Shown here: positions 17,504-27,138 of the stretch, piece by piece
Position numbering within the stretch: position 1 is the first letter of the stretch
Layout of the letters: each line of letters starts with the position of its first letter
Assembly: GCA_009735695.1 (NCBI GenBank)
Contig: SRSL01000006.1
Coordinates: 1-64,000, forward strand
Origin: Christiangramia bathymodioli
GTDB taxonomy: Bacteria > Bacteroidota > Bacteroidia > Flavobacteriales > Flavobacteriaceae
DNA: 64,000 nt
Reading direction: 5' to 3'
The notes under the pieces: generated by a model
The model's input: only the letters and a program-made list of their open reading frames with translations
Database searches by the model: none
What the model was told of the DNA's origin: nothing
Made by a program: the position numbers and the translations under genes

Positions 17504-17819
17504 AATATTAATGGTTTGGTTAATTGGTTAGGTTGATTTTTTTACACCTCTATTTATTTAAATTAATTAAAAAATTGTAGTATTTGTTATAATTCTCAAC
17601 ATCGATTGAATTGAGAGAGATAAATATATTTTAGCTAAAGGTTAATTAAAGTGAGCTTGCTTCTAAGGAATAGCAAAATTAAAAATCGATGAAATCAATT
17701 TCTTATGTTTTTATGGGAAAAACTTTCACAATTAAGTTTATTTAACAAAAAAGTGACATTTTATAAGAAATGAATTATAGATTCTATGGAGAAGGAATAA
17801 TAAATTTCAAATTACCAAA
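17504..17819. promoter_or_regulatory. Intergenic region with possible minus-strand promoter
   Basis: This AT-rich gap carries no coding signal I can support. On the minus strand, TAATTTTG (plus-strand positions 17674-17681) fits the Bacteroidota TAnnTTTG box and lies upstream of the DUF3347 lipoprotein gene. A short CTCAA/TTGAG inverted pair occurs near 17596-17616. The promoter assignment is tentative, because the spacing to a TTG -33 box is short. Confidence 0.3.
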
Positions 17820-18587
17820 TCAAAAATTGATAACACTATCCAAAGCTTCATCAGCATCCCTATGGATAAAATTTGCCTGATAATTTAAAGTGGTTTTTAA
17901 ATCACTATGTCTATATAATTTTTTCAGCATTAAAGGGTGAATTCTATCACCTGCAATATTTCCAAAACTATGACGGGCTATATGATTCGATAATGTTTTA
18001 TCAATGCCACAGAGTTTAGCTATTCTTTTTAAATATTTATTGAGAAGTTTAGTGGTGCTCTTTGTCCTTGTATAAATTCGTTCAGCTTGGGTTTGATCTA
18101 CTTCCCGTAAAAAAGGGAATAAATATCCGTTATTTAATTTCTTATCTGGGCGATAGTAATCAATTATAATCCTAGCTTTATTCAGGACTAGTCAATAAAT
18201 TCTTAAATATTATATATTATAGCGCTTTAGCAACTGAATAACTCTGGGGTCATATTTATTCTGAATATGTTCGGTGGCATTGGCAAAGAATGATTTAGAA
18301 CCATCTGCCCTTTTAATTTTTGTTTTATTTGCTTCGGAATAATTTTTTCTTGGAATTGAAATAATTATCATTGACTTCAAACTTCCTTTTCATCAAAAAG
18401 TTATTTAACTTCTTAAAATCCGGATGAGTCTTATCTTACCAGAAACGTCATCCCAATCTTTTTCAAAAACAGATTGTTCTCGCCAGACATAATTCGTTTT
18501 ATAATTTTGGCTAATTCTTAAGGCCAGAGGTATTCTTCCTTCTTTCTTTTTCATGTTTTTTCTCAAAATAATCTTTAAATTTGCCAT
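17820..18587 (-). pseudogene. Truncated tyrosine integrase (copy 1)
   Basis: Both ends match the intact integrase at 42.8-44.1 kb almost base for base. The start reads MANLKIILRKNMKKKEGRIP and the end reads through the Tyr region to a DSVINF-like tail. The middle, about 560 bases including the catalytic box I arginine (GMRIS in the intact copy), is missing, and frame disruptions follow residue 50. It cannot encode an active recombinase. Homology to the intact copy continues about 20 bp past each end, so the whole locus was duplicated or acquired twice. Confidence 0.9.
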
Positions 18588-18653
18588 ACAGTTAAGATTT
18601 AAAACCTTGTAAAACAAGAATTTATTATAGAATCAGTTGATTTTTTTTATCAA

Positions 18654-18684
18654 GCAGAATTTCCCGCTGAAATATTTTTCATAG
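18654..18684. other. att-like segment beside the integrase relic
   Basis: GCAGAAT and, a little further on, AATATTTTTCATA occur 70-100 bp upstream of the decayed integrase start. The same two strings, GCAGAAT and AATATTTTCATA, flank the tRNA end next to the intact integrase at 44259-44274. This may be an old attachment site, with the crossover near the TTTCATA bases that form the anticodon loop at the other end. The call is inferred from this short similarity and the shared context. Confidence 0.4.
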
Positions 18685-18958
18685 GAACAGCTCAAATACC
18701 TTTAAAATACAAATATTGTGCAGGCCGATTGTGCGCCTACTAATGTTGATAGTGCAAAAAAATAAAAAAATCTGGGTCTGGTCCAATATTATTTCGATGC
18801 TATGCCTGTACCGAATGATTTAGTTTTTTTGGAAAATCCAACCTAGAGATGGGACCACCTTACTACCAAACCGCCTGATTCACAGATAACAATGTTCTAG
18901 GGGACCGTGGTATTTAAGATAAATTCAAAAGAGGACAGATCTATTGGAATAAATTAGG
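18685..18958. other. Intergenic stretch with unidentifiable decayed coding sequence
   Basis: Part of this gap reads in plus frame as MPVPNDLVFLENPT, then a stop, then RWDHLTTKPPDSQITMF, another stop and a further open stretch. The composition resembles real protein more than random AT-rich DNA, so it is probably a gene relic. I do not recognise the family. No promoter or RNA gene was seen. Confidence 0.3.
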
Positions 18959-20197
18959 TTATAAATCCAAATCTGTATCTCTTTGCCGGACACTGTTAAA
19001 AAAATATAATAATCCAATAGCAACCAAAATAATAATACCAGCAATAATAAATGGATAATAAAACCCTCCCACCACTAACCAAGTTCCTATAACCGGGCCC
19101 AAAATCTGGCCTATGCTATTGGTTGAGCTTTGAATAGAAATATTTCTACCCGTATTTTCTTGTGAGATTAATGAAACAGCGGACAACAGATTTGGCGTGA
19201 CCATAGCAGCACCAGCAGCAAACACCACTATTAAACCGTACACAACAAATTCATTTTTGAAAAAAGGAAAGACAATTAATGAAATTCCTGAAATGAATAA
19301 CCCAATGCCAATTTGCTTTTTCACAGATAGAATCTTTTCCCCATAACTGGCAAATACAGGCTGCAAAACAGCCATTATTGAACCACACAACATAAAACCA
19401 ATACCAACCTGGTTGCTGTTAAACCCTAATTCGTCTTTACCGTAGATTGAAAAAACAGTTTCAAACAAGGTCACTACAAATTGGATGACAAATGATAGCG
19501 CCAATAGGACAAGGAAATATTGGCTGAACGAGAAGCGAATAGTGAATTTTTGAGTTGTAAATTTATGGATGCGAACAGAATTTTTTAACCATTTTACAAC
19601 GATGACTAAAACAATAAAACCTAATAATGCAGCGAATAAAAAAGGTGTGGAAAATCGACCCAAATGTAATTGACCAATTGCATACTCAAAATGAAGGTCT
19701 GATTGCGAAAGAAAGCCACCGATAACGGGTCCAAAAATAACCCCTGAACTAATGGCTACACCAGACCAGGCCATTATCTTCGTTCTACGTTTTTCAGAGG
19801 TAATATCACTTAAATATGCGTTGCTTACAGGAATAACGGAAGAAGTAAAAACACCACCAAAAATCCGAGCGATATATAGCATCGTAAGTGATATTGCAAG
19901 CCCAGTTAGCAATTGCATTATTACAAAGCCAATCAAACCAATAATAATGACGGGTTTACGACCATATCTGTCAGATAACTTTCCCCACACGACAACAAAA
20001 ATTAATTGAAATAGAGGATAAATGCTGGTAAGCAACCCAATATGGAAGTTGATTAAATCGGTGTCGAGATTGTCTTTTAAAGCTAATCTTTCGGTATAGT
20101 AGGGAAGGGTTGGCAATAAAATACCATAACCCAACATCACTACAAATAAACTCAACAGGATTAAAGATATCCTGTTGAGTTTTTCTTTTTTGTCCAT
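18959..20197 (-). CDS. MFS exporter (drug/metal:proton antiporter type)
   Basis: This 412-residue, twelve-helix major-facilitator protein has motif A, GKLSDRYGRKPVI, after helix 2 and ARIFGGVFTSSVIPVSNAYL in helix 4, with GVIFGPVIGGFL as the antiporter motif C of helix 5. These are features of DHA1-type exporters such as TetA relatives. It is encoded immediately after the stop of the CPH-type ATPase with no intervening base, so the two are co-expressed, and export of a metal chelate or toxic compound is inferred. No resistance phenotype can be assigned. Confidence 0.85.
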   Translation of the reverse strand: MDKKEKLNRISLILLSLFVVMLGYGILLPTLPYYTERLALKDNLDTDLINFHIGLLTSIYPLFQLIFVVVWGKLSDRYGRKPVIIIGLIGFVIMQLLTGLAISLTMLYIARIFGGVFTSSVIPVSNAYLSDITSEKRRTKIMAWSGVAISSGVIFGPVIGGFLSQSDLHFEYAIGQLHLGRFSTPFLFAALLGFIVLVIVVKWLKNSVRIHKFTTQKFTIRFSFSQYFLVLLALSFVIQFVVTLFETVFSIYGKDELGFNSNQVGIGFMLCGSIMAVLQPVFASYGEKILSVKKQIGIGLFISGISLIVFPFFKNEFVVYGLIVVFAAGAAMVTPNLLSAVSLISQENTGRNISIQSSTNSIGQILGPVIGTWLVVGGFYYPFIIAGIIILVAIGLLYFFNSVRQRDTDLDL

Positions 20198-22363
20198 CTA
20201 TTTTTTACCGATTTTTCGCTTTAATAATTGCGCATTAATAGCTACTATAATCGTACTTAAACTCATAAATACCGCACCAACCGCAGGACCTAAAACAAAG
20301 CCAGAAGAATATAATACACCAGCTGCTAAAGGAATAGCAACGACATTATATCCTGTAGCCCAAATCAAATTCTGAATCATTTTATTGTAGGTGGCTTTTC
20401 CAAAGAGAATTAAATTGGCAATATCCTGTGGATTACTATTAACCAGAATAATATCGGCAGTTTCAGCTGCTACATCTGTACCTGAACCAACAGCGACACC
20501 CACATCAGCTTTTGCAAGTGCTGGTGCATCATTTACACCATCACCAGTCATAGCTACAAACTCTCCTTTTATTTGTAGTTCTTCAACTATTTCTACTTTT
20601 TGATGTGGCAATACCTCGGCGTAGTAACCATCCAATCCAAGTTTTTCACTCACAGCTTTAGCGGTTTTTTCATTATCGCCAGTTGCCATTAGAACTTTAA
20701 TGTTATTCTTTTTAAATATTTTGATTGCCTCGGCAGATTCTGGTCTTATTTCATCAGCAAGGGCAATGTAACCTGCCAGTTTTCCATCTATTAATACAAA
20801 CACAACGGTTTCAGCGGCATCACTATAGGCGTCTTTTGGGATGTCTATTTTTTCATCTCTCAAATAACCAGGACTTACTACCTTAACTTGTTTGCCTTCA
20901 ACATTTGCTTCCACACCTTTTCCTGTAATCGCATTAAAATTTTCTGGATTTGGAATCGTAACCTTATTTTCCTTGACTTTTTTGATAATACCAACTGCAA
21001 TAGGGTGTTCTGAGCTTTGTTCCAATGCACTTGAAAGTCGTAAAATTTCTTCTGATGAATAAGACGGATGTACAGACTCTATTCGGGTAACACCAAAATC
21101 ACCTTTAGTCAACGTTCCTGTTTTATCAAAAAGCAAAGCGGATATTTTCCGGGACTCTTCAAAAGCAGTCCTATTTCGAATAAGCAATCCATTTTGGGCA
21201 GATACTGCTGTAGAAATCGCTACCACCAGCGGAATGGCAAGACCCAATGCGTGCGGACAGGCAATAACCATAACAGTAACCATTCTTTCCAATGCATAGA
21301 CAAATGGAAAGCCTAAAATCAACCAAACTGCCAACGTGCCAAAACCAATGGCCAGGGCGATGTAGGTTAGCCATTTTGCAGCCCTATCTGAAAGGTTTTG
21401 CATCTTGGATTTGGTTTTTTGCGCTTCCTCAACCATCTTAATGACCTTGTTTAGATAGCTGTCTTTTCCAGTATGTTCAACTTTTACTTTTAAGGTGCTA
21501 TTGCCATTTACAGAACCACCAATAACCTTATCTTTTTCTTCTTTCTTTACTGGTTTCGATTCTCCAGTTAGCATTGATTCATTCAAGTAACTTGAACCTT
21601 CAACAATGATTCCGTCTGCTGGAACTTTTTCTCCAGGTTTTACCAATATCACATCATCCTTTAATAAATCTTCCAGAGGAATGTCTTCTATGGTATCACC
21701 TTTTACCCTGTGCGCTTCCGCAGGCATCATACTCACCAACAACTGCAAGGCTTTTGATGCACCTAACACACTTTTCATTTCTATCCAATGACCAACGAGC
21801 ATAATGGCTATAAGTGTTGATAGCTCCCAGAAAAAATCTTCACCTCTTAAGCCAAATACGGTAGCGGTGCTATAAAAATAAGCTACAGAAATTGCCATAG
21901 AAATCAAGGTCATCATTCCTGGCGCACCTTTTTTGATTTCAGACCAGAACCCTTTTAAAAATGGCCAACCACCATAAAAATATACTATTGTAGAAAGTGC
22001 AAAAAGGATGTATGGATTTCCTGGAAGTAAAAATTCATAACCAAAAAATTCTTGTATCATTGGTGAGAAGAACAATATGGGGATGGTAAGCACGAGTGTT
22101 ACCCAAAACCGTTTTCTAAAGTCTGCAATCATCATTTTATGATGGTCGTGACCCATCTCGCCGTGACTGGGATTATGACCGGAATGACCACTATGCCCCG
22201 AATGATCACTTTTATCCATTGCCTCGTTATGGCCGTGTTTTGTTTTTTCGACAAGGTTATCCTTTATATCTGCTTCTTTTTTGGATGCTTCATTCTTTGC
22301 GGGATTATTCCCTTTTCCGTTTTTCTTGTGATGGTGATGATTGTGGTCTTCGTGATTTTCCAT
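20198..22363 (-). CDS. Copper-transporting P1B ATPase, CPH type (CopB-like)
   Basis: This 721-residue ATPase starts with a His-rich tail of about 75 residues (NHHHHKKNGKG, DHSGHSGHSGHNPSHGEMGH, DHHKM) instead of CxxC domains. It has the TGES actuator motif (SMLTGESKPVKK), the CPH metal site in VIACPHALGLAIPL near residue 368, the phosphorylated DKTGTLTKG near 411, and the hinge TGDGVNDAPALAKADVG. CPH with a His-rich N-terminus marks the P1B-3 group (CopB), which exports Cu from the cytoplasm. The MFS gene follows directly. The enzyme call is secure; Cu(I) versus Cu(II)/Ag is inferred from the group. Confidence 0.93.
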   Translation of the reverse strand: MENHEDHNHHHHKKNGKGNNPAKNEASKKEADIKDNLVEKTKHGHNEAMDKSDHSGHSGHSGHNPSHGEMGHDHHKMMIADFRKRFWVTLVLTIPILFFSPMIQEFFGYEFLLPGNPYILFALSTIVYFYGGWPFLKGFWSEIKKGAPGMMTLISMAISVAYFYSTATVFGLRGEDFFWELSTLIAIMLVGHWIEMKSVLGASKALQLLVSMMPAEAHRVKGDTIEDIPLEDLLKDDVILVKPGEKVPADGIIVEGSSYLNESMLTGESKPVKKEEKDKVIGGSVNGNSTLKVKVEHTGKDSYLNKVIKMVEEAQKTKSKMQNLSDRAAKWLTYIALAIGFGTLAVWLILGFPFVYALERMVTVMVIACPHALGLAIPLVVAISTAVSAQNGLLIRNRTAFEESRKISALLFDKTGTLTKGDFGVTRIESVHPSYSSEEILRLSSALEQSSEHPIAVGIIKKVKENKVTIPNPENFNAITGKGVEANVEGKQVKVVSPGYLRDEKIDIPKDAYSDAAETVVFVLIDGKLAGYIALADEIRPESAEAIKIFKKNNIKVLMATGDNEKTAKAVSEKLGLDGYYAEVLPHQKVEIVEELQIKGEFVAMTGDGVNDAPALAKADVGVAVGSGTDVAAETADIILVNSNPQDIANLILFGKATYNKMIQNLIWATGYNVVAIPLAAGVLYSSGFVLGPAVGAVFMSLSTIIVAINAQLLKRKIGKK

Positions 22364-22381
22364 TATTGTCTTGTTTAAGTG

Positions 22382-22675
22382 TTATCGTAATTTTTTTCTC
22401 ATAGCTTCCGAAATGTTTTCGGCATAGACGCCATAGGCATCTACCAAAAGTCCTTTAATCCCATTTTTTGATGAAATAGCATAAAGCACACTGTTATCAT
22501 CGGTACTGCTCATACCTTCAAAACGATGCATCTCGTCAACATTAAAATCTTCTGGGTGTATTTCAATTTTTAGTGAGGCACACTCCAAACATTCTGGTTT
22601 TAGGTTAAAATCGTATGTATAACCTTTTCGCTGTAAATCGTTTATTGCTTCTGAAAGGGTGTCGTAATTGTTCAT
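22382..22675 (-). CDS. Small conserved protein (often mislabelled PRPP synthetase)
   Basis: This 97-residue protein beginning MNNYDTLSEAINDLQRKGY contains ECLECASLKIEIHPEDFNVDE with a CxxC pair and ends in VYAENISEAMRKKLR. Homologues in Bacteroidota are annotated as phosphoribosylpyrophosphate synthetase, but it is too short and lacks the PRPP-binding loop. The label may come from genomic neighbourhood: a real prs lies two genes upstream here. It lies 18 bp upstream of the CopB ATPase. The function is unknown; the CxxC hints at metal or redox sensing. Confidence 0.6.
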   Translation of the reverse strand: MNNYDTLSEAINDLQRKGYTYDFNLKPECLECASLKIEIHPEDFNVDEMHRFEGMSSTDDNSVLYAISSKNGIKGLLVDAYGVYAENISEAMRKKLR

Positions 22676-22682
22676 TTTTATT

Positions 22683-23327
22683 TTATTTATAAGTCATTGT
22701 AAAATAACTATTATCTTCTTCTGTAAATTTCTGAAAGGTCAATAAACCATTCCCGTTTAATTTTTCGTTAACGGTATAGTTGAGTTGCTTAATGCGAATG
22801 CCCCAGGCATAAGCCTTAATATTTATTTTTGAATTAATGTTGGTTTTGTTGTCCTTCAATGTTCGGTCGTAAATCTTTATGATGCTTTTTGAACCAAAAA
22901 AATCCAGCAGTCCTGAATCAAAAGTCATTTCCAATTCTATATCTTCAAGATTGTCCAAATCGTAGAGGTCTTTAAATTTTTTAGAGGTGGTATTAATTTC
23001 GGTCTCCTTTGATTTTGGGTTTGAAAAAGGAAAAGCCATTACTATTATACTCGCTTCATCAGGTTTACAGCGATAGGTTGTGGTGTATTTATCGGTCGAT
23101 TTTTTGTCACGATCAAACAATTCCGTAACCACCTCAATTTCATAGTATCCATTTTTCTTTATTGTTTCACCAGCTTCAAAAGTTTGTTTGTTTAGAAAAG
23201 AGCCTTCTTCATCAAAATTTTCTCGAACAACAACTCTACCCGAAATCTGCCCAATAAGCATTTCAGTTTGTCCAGTCATTGTGATACTGAATAAAGTGAT
23301 TAGTACTATGAAACTTTGTTTTCTCAT
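22683..23327 (-). CDS. Exported protein of unknown function
   Basis: This 214-residue protein has an N-terminal signal peptide (MRKQSFIVLITLFSITMTGQ). The mature part is all-beta in character, with repeated charged/hydrophobic alternation, for example YEIEVVTELFDRDKK and EDIELEMTFDSGLLDFFGSK. The layout recalls DUF3108-like periplasmic beta proteins, but I cannot confirm that family. Its start overlaps the stop of prs by 4 bp, so it is part of the same transcript. No enzymatic motif is visible. Confidence 0.5.
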   Translation of the reverse strand: MRKQSFIVLITLFSITMTGQTEMLIGQISGRVVVRENFDEEGSFLNKQTFEAGETIKKNGYYEIEVVTELFDRDKKSTDKYTTTYRCKPDEASIIVMAFPFSNPKSKETEINTTSKKFKDLYDLDNLEDIELEMTFDSGLLDFFGSKSIIKIYDRTLKDNKTNINSKINIKAYAWGIRIKQLNYTVNEKLNGNGLLTFQKFTEEDNSYFTMTYK

Positions 23328-24217
23328 ATATGGTGCATTAATTTTTTTACCTCTTTTGCCATAATATCACTTAAATCTATTCCATTTGAAGAGTGTGGGA
23401 TGGTATTGCAAGTCACTATTTTTTCTACTCCGGAATCCAATAAATCTTGATAGGCATTTCCTGAAAAAACGGCGTGAATGCCGACGCAAATAGGCGGTTT
23501 CATTCCTGCCTTTTTAAGATGTTGTACGGTTTCAATCATTGTTCGGGCTGTGGAAATAATATCATCTACCAAAATGGGTGTAGCATCTTTATATATATCC
23601 ACATCGGGAACAGAGACTTCTACATCACGGTCACCGTGACGCACCTTTTGTAATACTGTAAATGGTGCTCCTGCATTTTTGGCGACTTCTGAAACCCATT
23701 GTTCACTTTCAGAATCGGGACCGATAAGTACTGGGTTTTCGATGTTTTCTTTTATCCATTCTGAAATGGCATCGGCAGCGTGAATCACTTTATTTGGAAT
23801 TTGATACACTTCTCCCAACGAACTAATTCTGTGCAAGTGAGGGTCAACCGTGGTAATGCTATCGGCAAAACCTGAAATCAATTTTCCAAAGAAACCAGAA
23901 GTTATCCCTTCGCCTTCATTAAATACTTTGTCCTGCCTCATATATGCCAAATAGGGCGCTACCAAACAGGTGCACATTGCCCCTAATGATTTGGCAGTAT
24001 GACTTAAAAAATAAAGGGGCAATAGTTTTTCGTCTGGTTCGTGCAAGGTGCATACCAGTACAACACATTTGTCTTTAACATCAGATAAGATACGTGTATA
24101 GGATTCCCCATCAGGGAATTTACGCAAAGTGGCTTTGCCCACTTCAGCATCCATTTTTGTAGCCATTAGTTCTGTGAGTTTTTCGTTTCCGGGAAGACTG
24201 AATAATATTGTTTTCAT
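23324..24217 (-). CDS. prs: Ribose-phosphate diphosphokinase (PRPP synthetase)
   Basis: This 297-residue cytosolic enzyme transfers pyrophosphate from ATP to ribose 5-phosphate. The N-terminal KFPDGESYTRI is the family's subunit/ATP loop, YLAYMRQDKVFNEGE the flexible active-site stretch, and ILVDDIISTARTMIETVQHL the PRPP-binding motif, here IISTART instead of the usual MIDTGGT. It is shorter than the housekeeping form (about 310-320) and more like archaeal or accessory prs types. It lies 6 bp after the phosphorylase gene on the same strand, so PRPP/AMP metabolism is the shared theme. Confidence 0.88.
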   Translation of the reverse strand: MKTILFSLPGNEKLTELMATKMDAEVGKATLRKFPDGESYTRILSDVKDKCVVLVCTLHEPDEKLLPLYFLSHTAKSLGAMCTCLVAPYLAYMRQDKVFNEGEGITSGFFGKLISGFADSITTVDPHLHRISSLGEVYQIPNKVIHAADAISEWIKENIENPVLIGPDSESEQWVSEVAKNAGAPFTVLQKVRHGDRDVEVSVPDVDIYKDATPILVDDIISTARTMIETVQHLKKAGMKPPICVGIHAVFSGNAYQDLLDSGVEKIVTCNTIPHSSNGIDLSDIMAKEVKKLMHHI

Positions 24218-24223
24218 AGTTTT

Positions 24224-25726
24224 TTAAATTATAGTTATGATGTCATTATGGTTGTTTTTATATTCCAGAGCATAGTTGAGTTCGCCTTTGGATTCAGCAT
24301 ATATGGTATATAACAATTGGTCTATTTCGATTTTTTCATTTAAATGGACATTCAAAAGAATCCCTGCCGATTTAGACTGCGGTGCGCCGGAAAGCTTGGC
24401 AAGTTTTGCGATTTTTCGGTTATCAATTCGTTGCAAAACGCCTGACTTTTCAGCTTTAATTTCAATTTTATAAGGTGCTAAAACTGGTTTTGAAAATTGA
24501 CCTTGCGCCTTACAAATGGCTATGAATTTTTCATATGCTTTTCCAGATTTGAGAATTTCACGTGCGGTTTCCAGTCCCTTTCCTTTTTCTACTTTTCCAG
24601 AAAGTTCTAATAGTTCAGTAGCTAAAAGCAATGCTCTTTCTGTTAAGTCTTTAGGTGCATCTTCCTCATTTTTCAAAACTTTTAATATATCTATGGCTTC
24701 TAATGTTGGACCGATACCCCTTCCAACAGGCTGCGTGCCATCCGTAACTACAACTTTTACATTCAACCCAACAGCAGTTCCAACAGTTTCCATATGATTT
24801 TTTAGTTTTTCTGCCATTTCGGTACTGCGAACCTTGGCGGTTTCTCCCACGGGAATATCAATGACCACGTGAGTGGAACCAGCTGCTGCTTTTTTAGAGA
24901 GTACCGAAGCAATGAGCTGCCCTTCACTATCAATATCCAAGGCTTTTTCAATTTTGATGAGCACATCATCCGCAGGACTTAATTGGGCTGTTCCGCCCCA
25001 AACACAACAACCGCCTTCTTTTTCTACCACGGTCTTTATTTCTTCTAAAGAAAGCGTCACATTAGTCAGTACTTCCATAGTATCCGCTGTGCCTGCTGGC
25101 GAAGTGATGGCGCGTGAGGATGTTTTAGGCATTGTAAGTCCATACGCAGCGACAATAGCAACCACTAATGGGGTGGTTCTATTTCCAGGCAATCCGCCAA
25201 TGCAATGTTTATCGACCACAATTTCTTTGTCCCAATTCATTTGCTTACCAGAAGCAATCATTGCTTTGGTAAGGTCAGATATTTCGTCAATATCCATTCG
25301 GTCGCCAGCACAGGCAGTAATAAATGCCGAAAGATGGATGTTGGAATAATCGCCTTCAACGATATCGGTTATGATTTCATTAAATGCTGAATAATCCAGT
25401 TTTTGATTATAAATTTTCGCCCTGACGTGGCTTAAGGATTCTATAGGTTCTAAATGGGAAACATATAATGTATCGTTTGGGGAAACATTCAGTTTTTTCG
25501 CAGCAGCATCTGATAGTCCGATTTCATTAGGCAAAAGGATATCAGAATTCAGAACATTAAGACTTGCAACGATTGATGTACTTGCGTTCGATATTCTTAT
25601 TCGGGTAAGTGCCTCAAACCCTTCTGAAATACAGACGTGGCAATCTTCGCGCATATACACTATATTTTCGTTTTGGGTATAGATGCCGAGATGTTTGTAT
25701 TTTAATATGTTTGAGTGTGTGTCCAT
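24224..25726 (-). CDS. AMP phosphorylase / thymidine phosphorylase family enzyme
   Basis: This 500-residue protein has an N-terminal extension of about 90 residues with double-psi-barrel character, then the nucleoside phosphorylase fold with KHCIGGLPGNRTTPLVVAIV (phosphate site), SSRAITSPAGTADTMEV and GGTAQLSPADDV. The length and N-terminal domain match archaeal AMP phosphorylase (about 500) better than DeoA (about 440). AMP phosphorylase forms adenine and ribose 1,5-bisphosphate from AMP and phosphate. It sits beside prs and the beta-CASP protein. In Archaea the pathway continues to RuBisCO, which is absent from this window, so the product's fate is open. Confidence 0.85.
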   Translation of the reverse strand: MDTHSNILKYKHLGIYTQNENIVYMREDCHVCISEGFEALTRIRISNASTSIVASLNVLNSDILLPNEIGLSDAAAKKLNVSPNDTLYVSHLEPIESLSHVRAKIYNQKLDYSAFNEIITDIVEGDYSNIHLSAFITACAGDRMDIDEISDLTKAMIASGKQMNWDKEIVVDKHCIGGLPGNRTTPLVVAIVAAYGLTMPKTSSRAITSPAGTADTMEVLTNVTLSLEEIKTVVEKEGGCCVWGGTAQLSPADDVLIKIEKALDIDSEGQLIASVLSKKAAAGSTHVVIDIPVGETAKVRSTEMAEKLKNHMETVGTAVGLNVKVVVTDGTQPVGRGIGPTLEAIDILKVLKNEEDAPKDLTERALLLATELLELSGKVEKGKGLETAREILKSGKAYEKFIAICKAQGQFSKPVLAPYKIEIKAEKSGVLQRIDNRKIAKLAKLSGAPQSKSAGILLNVHLNEKIEIDQLLYTIYAESKGELNYALEYKNNHNDIITII

Positions 25727-25746
25727 ATATTATTGGTTGTTGTGAT

Positions 25747-27126
25747 TTATTCTATTTCTTCGATGGTGTATAATTGCGGAATTTCTGCATCCCACCCATA
25801 AGTTTCCTTGATGCCTTTTTGCAATGCTTCTGCACTATCTTTTTCACCGTGTACAATGAAAATACGTTCGGGTTTGTTTTTTATCTTATCCATCCAGTCC
25901 ATAAGCTCTGCGTGGTCTGCGTGTGCCGAAAGCCCTTCAATTTCTGCAACCTGCATTTTAAACGGCACCCATTTTCCATAGACTTTTAGTTCTTTCTCAC
26001 CTTCCAATAATTTTCTGCCACGTGTGCCTTCAGCTTGATAACCTACAAAAAGCAAGGTATTATTTGGATTTTGTGCCTGTGTTTCAAGATAGTTTAGCAT
26101 TCTTCCGCCTGTGAGCATTCCGCTTCCTGCAATCACGATTTTGGGTTTGTTATCTGTTCTTAATTCCATTGTTTCACGATAACTTCTTACGACAGTAAAG
26201 TATGAGCACATTTCGTCACATTCGTTGTCTTCCAATCTGTGCCAATCCCGAGTTCTATGAAACAGTTCCAATACGTTGGCACCCATAGGGCTGTCCATTA
26301 TCATTTGTACTTCGGGAATTTTGTTCTCCTTGAGCAATTTCCAAAAGATGAGCATCATTAGCTGGGCACGTTCTACCGAAAAGCTTGGGACAAATAAGCT
26401 ACCACCTCTGTTGATGGTGTCATTGACCAATTTTTCAATTTGTGGAAGTGCTTCTACTTCATCAGGATGAAATCTTCCCCCGTAGGTGGATTCAATAAAT
26501 AATACATCTGCCTTTTTTGGCTTTAATGGCGGAAACAGTAATAAATCGTTTGTTCTGCCTATATCGCCAGAAAACACGAAATGTTTTCCGCGTATATCTA
26601 ACTCAATGTATGTGGCACCGAGGATGTGTCCGTTGTATTGAAACCTCGCCTTCACATCTTTGAGAATGGGTAGCCATTGCGAGGGTGGTACTCCTTTGAA
26701 GTAAGGGATTGTTTTTTCTACATCATTTAAATCGTAAAGTGGTTCAGCAGGACTGTGTTTGGAAAAGCCCTCTTTATTGGCACGTTCGGCTTCTTGTTCT
26801 TGTATTTTGGCACTATCATTCAATATGATTTTTGCGATGTCCAAGGTGGGATTGGTGCCGTAAATGGGCCCTTTGAAACCTTGCTTTACCAATCTCGGCA
26901 AATACCCTGTATGGTCCATATGGCCGTGGGTGAGCAAAACAGCGTCAATATCAGCAACATTAACGGGTGGATACTCCCAGTTTTTAAGGCGTAATTCCTT
27001 CAATCCCTGAAAAAGACCGCAGTCTATCAGTATCTTTCTATCCCCTGTATCTACCAGATATTTTGAACCGGTTACTGTGCCTGCCGCTCCTAAAAAATGG
27101 ATGTTTATTTTGTTGTTTGTCATCAT
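25747..27126 (-). CDS. MBL/beta-CASP RNA-specificity metallo-hydrolase
   Basis: This 459-residue protein carries the metallo-beta-lactamase metal site LLTHGHMDHTGYLPRL near residues 63-78, a further GDIG, and beta-CASP motifs including VIAGSGMLTGGRML, with the final HADH in EIEGLSAHADHAELMDW. This is the CPSF/YbiA-like exonuclease-endonuclease family with a C-terminal RNA-specificity segment. It is probably a cytosolic RNase. It is 20 bp upstream of the AMP-phosphorylase-like gene, and this pairing with prs is a recurrent stress neighbourhood in bacteria. The substrate RNA is unknown. Confidence 0.88.
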   Translation of the reverse strand: MMTNNKINIHFLGAAGTVTGSKYLVDTGDRKILIDCGLFQGLKELRLKNWEYPPVNVADIDAVLLTHGHMDHTGYLPRLVKQGFKGPIYGTNPTLDIAKIILNDSAKIQEQEAERANKEGFSKHSPAEPLYDLNDVEKTIPYFKGVPPSQWLPILKDVKARFQYNGHILGATYIELDIRGKHFVFSGDIGRTNDLLLFPPLKPKKADVLFIESTYGGRFHPDEVEALPQIEKLVNDTINRGGSLFVPSFSVERAQLMMLIFWKLLKENKIPEVQMIMDSPMGANVLELFHRTRDWHRLEDNECDEMCSYFTVVRSYRETMELRTDNKPKIVIAGSGMLTGGRMLNYLETQAQNPNNTLLFVGYQAEGTRGRKLLEGEKELKVYGKWVPFKMQVAEIEGLSAHADHAELMDWMDKIKNKPERIFIVHGEKDSAEALQKGIKETYGWDAEIPQLYTIEEIE

Positions 27127-27138
27127 TATAGCATTTAT

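Noticed and set aside
22382-22675. PRPP synthetase identity for the 97-aa protein
   Set aside because: Too short and without the PRPP-binding loop; the real prs is at 23.3-24.2 kb.
24873-25349. 158-codon plus-strand frame opposite the AMP-phosphorylase-like gene
   Set aside because: Serine/proline-rich antisense frame; the minus-strand enzyme has all its motifs.
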